Below, piece by piece: positions 7,501 to 12,346 of a stretch of 12,346 nucleotides of DNA. The position numbers and the translations under genes are program-made. Source of the DNA: NAT127 sp041655035 (GTDB lineage Bacteria; Pseudomonadota; Gammaproteobacteria; Pseudomonadales; Porticoccaceae). The DNA is taken from NCBI GenBank assembly GCA_041655035.1, contig JBAZCN010000103.1, positions 1-12,346 on the forward strand. The letters are read 5' to 3'. Below the pieces are notes generated by a model that ran no database searches, was not told the origin of the DNA, and saw nothing but the letters and a program-made list of their open reading frames with translations. Every line of letters starts with the position of its first letter. The stretch's first letter is position 1.

Positions 7501-8904
7501 CGAGAGGGTTTGGCCTTCGCCCACCGAGCCGGCGTCCGCCAGGGCAACCGGTACGGCGTCGACGATCGCCACGGTGATCGTGCCGGCGGCACTGCTTCCA
7601 CCAACGCCCGTCACCGCCACCGCGATGTCGTCGTGAACCCGATCCGCACCCTGGGCACTGTGATCCTGCGCGGCTTTCAGGGTATAGCTGTATTCGATGA
7701 CAGCGGATTTGCCGTCGCCGGCAAGGGTGTAGCCGAGGACGGTCAGCAATCCCTCCCCGGTATCCACCGGCGCCAGCAACCCGGGGTCGCCGGCCAGCTG
7801 CGCGGCGCTAAACACTTCGCCGCCGATGGTCACCGCCGCGATGCCATCGCTGGCCTCGACCCTGAAGGTACCAGTCGTGGTTTCGGAGTCGTCGGCGGCG
7901 TCGCCCAGGCCTTTCTCATAGACGATGGCCGAGGCATTGCTTGCGCCGGCGTGCGGATCGTCCGACGGCGGCACTATCACCGCGCCGTCGTCCGCCGCAC
8001 CCTGGATGGTGAAGCGCAGCACCGCCTGCGAGGTGTCGCCATCGCTGTCGGTCATGGTGTAGCGCAGTTCAAAATCCAGCCTGTCGCCCGGCGTCAGCGC
8101 CTGGACCTTCGCCAGGCTGTTGTCCAGGGCAAAGCTCCAGGTGCCGTCGCCGTTCAGCTGCAACTCACCGTACCGGGCGAGCTCGGCCTCGGCCGCGGCA
8201 TTGGCGGCGGCATCCCAGTCGACCAGCGCCTTGGGCGCGTCGAATGCCGAGTCGTTGTCCAGCACATTGCCCTGGATCTGGCTGATGGCGCCGTCTTCCA
8301 CCACTGTCCCGGCATTGTCGTCAACGGCCACCGGCACCGTGTCGGTGATCAGCACATCGAGGTTCGCCGCGGCGCTTTCGCCGCGCACATCGGTCACCGT
8401 GATGGCGATACTGTCGACGACCGATTCGTCACCGGCACTGTGGTCCTCGGCGCCATCGACCAGGTATTCATAGGACACCGCGCCGCTGGCGCTGTCGTAA
8501 CCGGTCAGTGTCAGGGTGCCTTTTGGCGTGTCGATCACCACCGGCGCACTGCCGAGATTGGTCAGTTCGCCCAGGGTCAGGGTGCGGCCACCCACCACCA
8601 GGGTGTCGATCCCCGCCTCGCTGGTCACGGTGAAGATGCCGGTCACCGGCGCCGAGGCGTCTTCAGCGATGCTGATATCCCCGGGCACGATCCGGCCGTC
8701 GATATCGTTGACGTCCGGCACATCGATATCCGGCGGGTCGACATCGGGGGTTTCCTCTTCTGGAATTTCTTCCTCGGGGATTTCCTCTTCAGGGACTTCT
8801 TCTTCCGGAGTCTCTTCTTCAGGGATCTCCTCTTCCGGAAATTCTTCCTCGGGAACTTCCTCTTCAGGCAGTTCCTCCTCGGGGAGCTGTTCTTCGGGTA
8901 GCTC
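4546..8904 (-). CDS. lapA: LapA-like RTX adhesin, body and C-terminus (separated from its N-terminus by an amber codon)
   Basis: Continues in exactly the same frame as the retention-module piece at 8908-9636. Without the stop the whole would be 1696 residues counted from the ATG at 9636, short for the family. Order of parts in that numbering: PEEEx linker (231-295), a T1SS-143-like domain (about 306-438), a VCBS-like domain (439-550), a second T1SS-143-like domain (565-700), VCBS/cadherin-like domains (700-1040), one RTX motif (about 1055), a von Willebrand A domain (about 1083-1270) with the metal site DTSGS, an unnamed beta-rich module (1282-1431), RTX nonapeptides (near 1475 and 1550-1595) and a C-terminal type I secretion signal. 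Repeats of the GGxGxD type bind calcium outside the cell. No good own start exists: the GTG at 8719-8721 has only a weak GGA upstream. If made alone, this part could be exported but would not be held on the cell. Confidence 0.88.
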   Translation of the reverse strand, partial: ELPEEQLPEEELPEEEVPEEEFPEEEIPEEETPEEEVPEEEIPEEEIPEEETPDVDPPDIDVPDVNDIDGRIVPGDISIAEDASAPVTGIFTVTSEAGIDTLVVGGRTLTLGELTNLGSAPVVIDTPKGTLTLTGYDSASGAVSYEYLVDGAEDHSAGDESVVDSIAITVTDVRGESAAANLDVLITDTVPVAVDDNAGTVVEDGAISQIQGNVLDNDSAFDAPKALVDWDAAANAAAEAELARYGELQLNGDGTWSFALDNSLAKVQALTPGDRLDFELRYTMTDSDGDTSQAVLRFTIQGAADDGAVIVPPSDDPHAGASNASAIVYEKGLGDAADDSETTTGTFRVEASDGIAAVTIGGEVFSAAQLAGDPGLLAPVDTGEGLLTVLGYTLAGDGKSAVIEYSYTLKAAQDHSAQGADRVHDDIAVAVTGVGGSSAAGTITVAIVDAVPVALADAGSVGEGQTLSVAAADGVLANDTAGADGWHSQAIVGVTAGGALVDSENGNVGTGIEGLYGTLTLHADGSYTYVAASNVIAADAVDTFVYTVKDGDGDLASATLTIAVTDANGAPVLEAHHQVILEDTAAAGNVLSDDPQATDPEGDALEVTGFSVGGANYGAGETAAVVVDGQTIGTLTIAGSGDYLFTPTDNWNGVVPTVTYTVSDGASASESTLDIRVTPVNDAPTSADNAISLSENVSTYQFSVADFAFADGIDAATGQHHGLAGIIIGELPDHGTLRLNGVEVSEGQAIDVADIPGLSYEAGADHTDAFFTFQVVDDGGTADGGVDTSIEYRFDIAVGRVFNDGPDSNGDDTVSGGAGDDILLGDSGGIVQNVVAGSNYNIALLVDTSGSMQRGLGGDENPASGQSRMELVKAALINLIENHLIGHDGIINISLIGFAGFDTTSVKLTRNGLSADDLADLEAAINGLTASGATNYEAAFNTTVNWFNGQPAADGEGNPYNNLTFFLTDGNPTAIGGGSNGSTTTHPILEASVQAFEALSGISTVHGVGIGSGVSEDYLTFFDNTDGTGQHSVGFGSVSTTLASFTPGTSQPLSDLSNWTRSGDSDGSVSITSAGGGYRLLIDDSHANGAATAVTSDQFEVGSNLTYFKFDVRGLGHQDGDRFEWEVQRLDGGSWAAVDSGVIASSGATTVTTAQVGHGIYRFVFGAADNTSDGNYRVEIDNIVMVAPKDLVEGEGGEVDIVEQADDLDAILSTGGTSLDPVAVGNDQLFGGSGDDILFGDVINTDGHVLPWGSVGGRPDDLPDGSGVKALKVFLELRDGEAPTAMDLYQYIKANHGIFNVAGDTRGGNDILDGGSGDDLLYGQGGNDVLIGGAGNDLLYGGTGADTFKWQGGDQGSAASPARDVIGDFNVAEGDVLDLKDLLVGESSGSLDDYLDFSVEGSDTVISVRPSGAEGDITQKIVLEGVDLTQGGSLTDAEIINNLVATNSLITD
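4854..4988 (-). repeat. RTX calcium-binding nonapeptide block
   Basis: Near-tandem GGxGxDxLx units on the minus strand read GGNDILDGG, GSGDDLLYG, QGGNDVLIG, GAGNDLLYG and GTGADTF. They form a calcium beta-roll near the C-terminus of the adhesin, before the type I secretion signal. Two further isolated RTX motifs lie near 5183-5230 and 6420-6480, the latter before the vWA domain. Confidence 0.9.
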
Positions 8905-8946
8905 CTATTCGGGAATTTCCTCCCCAGGGATTTCCTCTTCCGGAAT
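8752..8946 (-). repeat. Thirteen tandem 15-bp units encoding a PEEEx linker
   Basis: On the minus strand 13 in-frame 15-bp units encode xPEEE, with x being I, L, V, F or T. From the N-terminal end they read IPEEE, IPGEE, IPE-stop-E, LPEEQ, LPEEE twice, VPEEE, FPEEE, IPEEE, TPEEE, VPEEE and IPEEE twice, followed by TPDVDPPDIDV. The protein is extremely acidic with a proline every fifth residue, so it is probably extended and unfolded. The plus strand is made of 9-base pyrimidine runs split by NGG. The units differ at silent positions, so the array is not freshly copied, but it remains a good substrate for slippage or unequal recombination without changing the frame. Confidence 0.95.
8905..8907 (-). 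other. In-frame amber codon interrupting the adhesin gene
   Basis: The third repeat unit (8902-8916) reads I-P-E-TAG-E where nearly all other units have GAG or GAA at that place. One base, A instead of C at plus-strand 8907, converts GAG to TAG. The flanking halves are in the same frame (the distance 9636-8721 is a multiple of 3), so no frameshift is involved. Confidence 0.93.
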
Positions 8947-9636
8947 ATCGGTATCCCCGGGCGGCGTCTCTTCGACAACCGATCGGGACAGGAACCCGGG
9001 GTCCCGCTGTTCGGGGAAATTCAGATCCGGGTCGATGCCCGCGGTGGGCGTGACCTGGCCGACATTGTTGGCAAACAGCGTCGGCGATTGCAGCGACTCG
9101 GCGCCGGGACCCTGTTCACCGGCGGCGGTCGGTTCGAGCTTTTCGCTGATATCCTCGCCGGCCTGTATGGCTTCGAGCAATTGCTGAAACTGCGGGGTTT
9201 CGGCATCCGCGTCGCCCCGGGCGAGCAGGTCCCGCTGTTCCGGCGGTGACTGCAGCCCATCGCCGCCGGCGACAGAGGCGCGCAACAGCTCGGCGCCGCG
9301 GCTCGCCGGTGGCAGCAGCGCCAGCAGTTGCTCGAGCAGGGCGCTGTCGACATTGGCCTCGGCCAGTGCCTGGAGCAGATCCTGGCCGACCAGGACGGCC
9401 GCGCCCTGGGGCAGCTGCAGCACAGTGCCGTCGGCAAGGACGATCAGGAACAGACCTTCCGCAGGCAGTTGAAGCGTATCGCCCGGATGGATGGGCATGC
9501 CGGTCGTCAGCGACCGCTCGATACCCTCCGCCGAGCGGGCGGACACGGCGCCCTGCTCGGTTGTCGCCAGAAAGCCCACCGCGCCGCCCTGCTGTTGCAT
9601 GTCCGCCGCCAGCCCTGCTGATACCTGCTCGTTCAT
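8908..9636 (-). CDS. lapA: LapA-like adhesin, N-terminal retention module with LapG cleavage site
   Basis: Anchors the adhesin by staying in the periplasm and plugging the LapE channel. The 243-residue piece starts at ATG 9636, which has a strong AGGTGG (complement at 9641-9646) 4 nt upstream; the open frame begins at a TTG (9657), an unlikely start. Residues about 18-90 form the retention domain (FLATTEQGAV, IERSLTTGMPIHPGDTLQLP, LIVLADGTVLQLP). TAAG at residues 170-173 is the expected LapG target, cut between the two alanines. Then comes a Pro/Gly-rich stretch and the start of the PEEEx repeat, where the frame ends in TAG (8905-8907). It has no cleavable signal peptide, as expected for type I secretion. 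Without the C-terminal secretion signal this product should not be exported. It lies 61 bp downstream of lapE, same strand, likely the same operon. Confidence 0.9.
9118..9129 (-). other. Predicted LapG cleavage site TAAG
   Basis: ACCGCCGCCGGT encodes T-A-A-G at residues 170-173 of the adhesin, in the context KLEPTAAGEQG. LapG family proteases cut between the two alanines of TAAG or PAAG about 100-180 residues from the adhesin N-terminus. No other AAG of this type is seen in the retention module. Confidence 0.85.
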
Positions 9637-9651
9637 AATGCCACCTGCTGA

Positions 9652-9681
9652 GTTCAATCAATCCTGGTTTAATCGATCCTG
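9652..9681. repeat. Tandem 15-bp repeat upstream of lapA
   Basis: Two directly adjacent copies, GTTCAATCAATCCTG (9652-9666) and GTTTAATCGATCCTG (9667-9681), match at 13 of 15 bases. They fill half of the 61-bp lapE-lapA gap, immediately upstream of the lapA ribosome binding site. They may be paired binding sites for a regulator or a leader RNA element; I do not recognise the motif. I see no convincing promoter in this gap. Confidence 0.6.
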
Positions 9682-9697
9682 AAAAAACGTCGGGGAG

Positions 9698-10996
9698 TCA
9701 AAGATTGACGCCGATTACGCTGAGCAAATCACCCATCGCCTGGAACACCCGGTACTCGTGATAGATCAGATCGTGCCTGGCGCTGATCAAGGTCTGCCGG
9801 GCGGTGATGTTCTCGTTTTCGGTGTTGAGAAGGTCGAGCAGGGTCCGGCGCCCCAGGTCGTACTGGTTCAGGTAAGCCGCCTTGGTGGCCGCCGAGTCCC
9901 GAACATGGGCTTCGAGGCTGGGCACTTGCTCGCGCAGGGTTTCGAGGGCTACCCACGACAGCCGCACTTCCTGCTCGACCTGGCGGCGGGCGTTGTTGCG
10001 GATTTCCCTGGCTTTCTCCGCCAGATGGGCAAACTGTTGCCTTCTCGCCTGGTCGGAACCGCCATTGTAGAGCTTGTAACGCATCCTCAGCATGACCTGG
10101 AGGTCCTCCACTTCGCCGTCGACGCCGTCGATGTTGCGGTCCAGCGACTTGGCGATATCCACGGACAATTGAGGGTAGAACGTGCTTTTGGTCTGCTGGT
10201 ACTGGTGGTCGACGCCGGTGACATCCGCAGTGGCGACCCTCAGGATCGGGTGATTGTCGATGGCCTTGGCCACCGCGTCTTCCACGGTGCCGGGCAGCAG
10301 GGCGCCGGCGCCCGCCGGCAGGCTCAGTTCGCCGTCGGCCGGAAGCCGCCCGACGATACGCTGGAAGTCGACCTTGGCATCGATCAGATTGGCCCGGGCA
10401 TTGAAAAAGTTGGTCCTGGCGAGGGCGAGACGCCCGGAAATCTGGTCGAAATCGGCGCGGCTGCCAACACCCGAGCCGGCGCGCTTCTCCATGCGATCGT
10501 AGATGTCCTGGTGAAAATCCAGGGTGTCGCGGGCCAGGCGCTCGATGTCTTCGCGCTTCAGCACTTCGAGATAGGATTGAATGGTGTCGAGGCTCAACTG
10601 CTCCGCCACCGCCGTAACCCGGTGCAGCGAGCTTTGTTCGCGGGCTTGCTGGTTGCGGTATTCACTGCGCGTATTGAAGCCGTCGAACACCATCTGGCGG
10701 ACGCTCAACTGCGCCTCGCTGCGCTCCAGGTCGGTACTTCTGTTGCTGCCCGCCGGCTCCCACTCCTGATGGCCGTAGCCACCCAGCAGTTCGACCTCGG
10801 GCAGAAAGCCGCCCTTGGCGCTGCGCACTTCGCGGTTGCGGGCATCCGCTTCGCGGCGCTCGGCCTGCAGTTCGGGATTGCTGGCGAGCGTCTCGGAGAT
10901 GGCTGCGGGAAGTTCCAGCGCGTGCGGGGCTCCCGCCGCGGCGGACAGGGCCACGCCAAAAATGAGCCGGAACAGAACGGTTTGTCGGTTTCGCAT
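9698..10996 (-). CDS. lapE: LapE-like TolC-family outer-membrane channel
   Basis: Outer-membrane exit duct of the type I secretion system for the adhesin, and the place where the retention module stays lodged. It has 432 residues, normal for TolC-type secretion proteins. An N-terminal Sec signal peptide (RNRQ, then hydrophobic LFRLIFGVALSAAAGAP, likely cut near PHA-LEL) is followed by two outer-membrane efflux repeats rich in long helices (for example ANLIDAKVDFQRIVGRLP in the first half and LLDLLNTENENITARQTLIS in the second). GAGGA lies about 10 nt before the ATG at 10996. It stands between lapC (198 bp upstream) and lapA (61 bp downstream) on the same strand, and no other export protein intervenes. 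A generic TolC is the alternative, but the context makes LapE much more likely. Confidence 0.92.
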   Translation of the reverse strand: MRNRQTVLFRLIFGVALSAAAGAPHALELPAAISETLASNPELQAERREADARNREVRSAKGGFLPEVELLGGYGHQEWEPAGSNRSTDLERSEAQLSVRQMVFDGFNTRSEYRNQQAREQSSLHRVTAVAEQLSLDTIQSYLEVLKREDIERLARDTLDFHQDIYDRMEKRAGSGVGSRADFDQISGRLALARTNFFNARANLIDAKVDFQRIVGRLPADGELSLPAGAGALLPGTVEDAVAKAIDNHPILRVATADVTGVDHQYQQTKSTFYPQLSVDIAKSLDRNIDGVDGEVEDLQVMLRMRYKLYNGGSDQARRQQFAHLAEKAREIRNNARRQVEQEVRLSWVALETLREQVPSLEAHVRDSAATKAAYLNQYDLGRRTLLDLLNTENENITARQTLISARHDLIYHEYRVFQAMGDLLSVIGVNL

Positions 10997-11194
10997 CGGT
11001 CAAGCTTCCTCTCTTGCTGTATGTCGACCCTTTCGAGGTCGGTATGAAATCAACATGCACGCCCGTGACACAGGTCAACCAGACCGCAACAACATCCAGC
11101 CTGCACAGACACGGCTTTGCCACCCAGGCTTAGTGGCGCCTGGCTCGAAAAGGATCGACCGGTTGTTCAGGAATCTCGGAAATTCAGCGCATCG
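10997..11194. other. lapC-lapE intergenic region with inverted repeats
   Basis: This 198-bp gap is long for an operon, so lapE may have its own promoter. Read on the minus strand it holds a hairpin AGCGC/GCGCT overlapping the lapC stop, a perfect CCAGGC/GCCTGG repeat (11124-11143, loop 8), a CGACC/GGTCG repeat near 11024-11040, and a weak promoter candidate TTGACC-17-TGTTGA (11050-11078). None of the hairpins is followed by a U-tract. No open frame in it looks real. Confidence 0.4.
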
Positions 11195-12346
11195 TCAGCG
11201 CTCACTAAAAGCCAGCTCCTTGGTTTTGAGAATGGGCTTGAGCAGATAGTCCATGATGCTCTTGCGGCCGGTCAGGATATCCACCTGGACAGTCATACCC
11301 GGAATGATGGGCAGGGGGCTATCATTTTTTCCCAAATGGTTGTTTTCGGTGACCAAACGGATCTGATAGTAACTGACACCCTCATCGTCCACCATGGTGT
11401 CCGGGCTGATGTGGACGACCTTGGCGGCCAATCCTCCATGAATCGAAAAATCGTAGGCGGTGAATCTTACCATGCCTCTCTGCCCGGGGTGAATGAAGGC
11501 GATATCTTTTGGCAGTATCCTGGCATCGACCAGCAGGGAGTCGTCGATGGGCACGATTTCGATCAGGTCCATCCCCGGCTGGATGACGCCACCCACGGTT
11601 TTCACCTTGAGTTGCTTGACCGTTCCGCGCACCGGTGAGCGCACCACGGTGCGATCCACGCGGTCGGTGTAGGCCTGGTTGCCCTCCATCAGCCGCCCCA
11701 ATTCGGAGGCGGCTTCATTGAGTTCCTGGCGGGCCTCGCTGATGAATGCCTGTTCATAGGTCTCGACATTCTGCCGCGCCTCGAGATGCTCCGACTCGAG
11801 TTGCGGAACCGCCAGCTGGGCCCGCTCCAGCTCGCCCTTGAGATCGCTGAGCTGCCGCTCGAGGCGCAGCAGTTCCACCGGCGACACCGCCCCGACGTCG
11901 ACCATCGGGCGGGTGATGTCGAGCTCCTGCTTGAGCAGCAGATAGCTGGTGCGGGTACTTTCGAGGCTCGCCCTGGCCGAGGACAGGGCCTGGAACTTCT
12001 GATCCACCCGTTGCATCAGGGCGCCGCTGCGCAGGGCGAATTCCTTGTGGCGGGATTCCTGGAGCTGTCTTTCACCGGCGATGAGCGCCGGGTCGAAGGC
12101 CTGGCCGTAGCGACCCAATTCCTGTTCGAACTCGGTGCCGCCCGCCTCCGCCCGCAACCGGGCGGCCTTCACCTTGAGCTGGTCGATCTGCAGGCTTTTT
12201 TCCCGCAGACTGGAAGATAGCAGGGTATCGTCGATCTGCAGCACCGGCTGGCCCTTTTCCACCAGTTCGCCCTCTTCCACCAGCAATTCGGCGAGGATAC
12301 CCCCTTCGAGGTTCTGCACCACCTGGATATCGGAGGTGGGTACGAT
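11195..12346 (-). CDS. lapC: LapC-like HlyD-family membrane fusion protein (5' end cut by window)
   Basis: Periplasmic adaptor linking the inner-membrane ABC transporter to LapE in adhesin export. 383 residues are visible; the N-terminal cytoplasmic tail, the membrane segment and the start (about 60-70 residues) lie beyond 12346. The frame is open to the window edge (IVPTSDIQVVQNLEGGIL), so the GTG at 12322 is not the start. Parts: first biotinyl/lipoyl half-motif (QNLEGGILAELLVEEGELVEKGQPVLQID), a long coiled coil (about 60-220 of the visible part) with many Glu, Arg and Leu, the second lipoyl half and beta-barrel (VRSPVRGTVKQLKVKTVGGVIQPG), and the conserved C-terminal IPGMTVQVDILTGRKSIMDYLLKPI. 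The missing ABC transporter gene is expected just upstream. Confidence 0.93.
   Translation of the reverse strand: MVPTSDIQVVQNLEGGILAELLVEEGELVEKGQPVLQIDDTLLSSSLREKSLQIDQLKVKAARLRAEAGGTEFEQELGRYGQAFDPALIAGERQLQESRHKEFALRSGALMQRVDQKFQALSSARASLESTRTSYLLLKQELDITRPMVDVGAVSPVELLRLERQLSDLKGELERAQLAVPQLESEHLEARQNVETYEQAFISEARQELNEAASELGRLMEGNQAYTDRVDRTVVRSPVRGTVKQLKVKTVGGVIQPGMDLIEIVPIDDSLLVDARILPKDIAFIHPGQRGMVRFTAYDFSIHGGLAAKVVHISPDTMVDDEGVSYYQIRLVTENNHLGKNDSPLPIIPGMTVQVDILTGRKSIMDYLLKPILKTKELAFSER

Noticed and set aside
8719..8721. GTG as a genuine separate start of the adhesin body
   Set aside because: Only a weak GGA upstream, the frame continues upstream through the repeat, and the retention module would be lost. 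Kept only as a faint possibility.
5017..8901. A 1294-codon open frame on the plus strand opposite the adhesin gene
   Set aside because: It is the mirror of a GC-rich, strongly biased coding frame, has no recognisable domains, and the minus-strand frame contains clear RTX, vWA and T1SS domains.
8905..8907. Pyrrolysine insertion or programmed frameshift at the TAG
   Set aside because: No pyrrolysine genes or signals are visible and the frame is unchanged; a GAG-to-TAG change within a repeat explains it most simply.
8752..8946. CRISPR array or transposon end
   Set aside because: Units are 15 bp, contiguous, in frame and coding; there are no spacers and no mobile genes nearby.
8516..9187. Plus-strand frame with Ser/Gly repeats (SSGIS type)
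   Set aside because: The repeats are the antisense reading of the PEEEx array; no start signals or family resemblance.
9758..11047. 429-codon plus-strand frame opposite lapE
   Set aside because: Antisense shadow; lapE has a signal peptide and TolC-type repeats.

Overview
The window looks like a GC-rich gammaproteobacterial chromosome segment, probably from a pseudomonad-like or marine relative. I base this on the GluRS sequence, which is very close to the Pseudomonas type, on a tRNA-Ala directly behind gltX, and on a complete Lap-type (LapA/C/D/E/G) biofilm adhesin locus. I cannot name the genus from sequence alone.

Layout. Left end (1-1760, all minus strand): a bidirectional terminator, tRNA-Ala(GGC) with a good promoter whose -35 box overlaps the gltX stop codon, and gltX (glutamyl-tRNA synthetase). 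Middle (1755-4510): lapD, the inside-out c-di-GMP receptor with degenerate GGDEF and EAL domains (minus strand), and lapG, the periplasmic calcium-dependent cysteine protease (plus strand), transcribed divergently. Right (4546-12346, minus strand, transcribed right to left): lapC (HlyD-type fusion protein, 5' end outside the window), lapE (TolC-type outer-membrane channel) and a lapA-like RTX adhesin gene. The type I ABC transporter lapB is not present and probably lies beyond 12346. Nearly all of the window is coding; the largest gap is 198 bp between lapC and lapE.

How the parts work together (known from the Pseudomonas Lap system). The ABC transporter, LapC and LapE export the adhesin, which stays stuck in LapE through its N-terminal retention module. 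When c-di-GMP is high, LapD holds LapG. When it falls, LapG is released, cuts a TAAG-type double-alanine site in the adhesin and the cell detaches. All key elements are visible here: the LapG Cys-His-Asp triad, the LapD tryptophan at residue 125, and a TAAG site at 9118-9129.

Main observation. The adhesin gene is split by a single in-frame amber codon (8905-8907) that lies inside a 13-unit, 15-bp tandem repeat encoding a PEEEx pentapeptide linker. Both halves are in the same frame, so one G-to-T change (minus strand) separates a 243-residue retention module from a roughly 1450-residue adhesin body. This could be a recent nonsense mutation, a sequencing error, or a reversible switch, because in-frame loss of a repeat unit would restore the gene.
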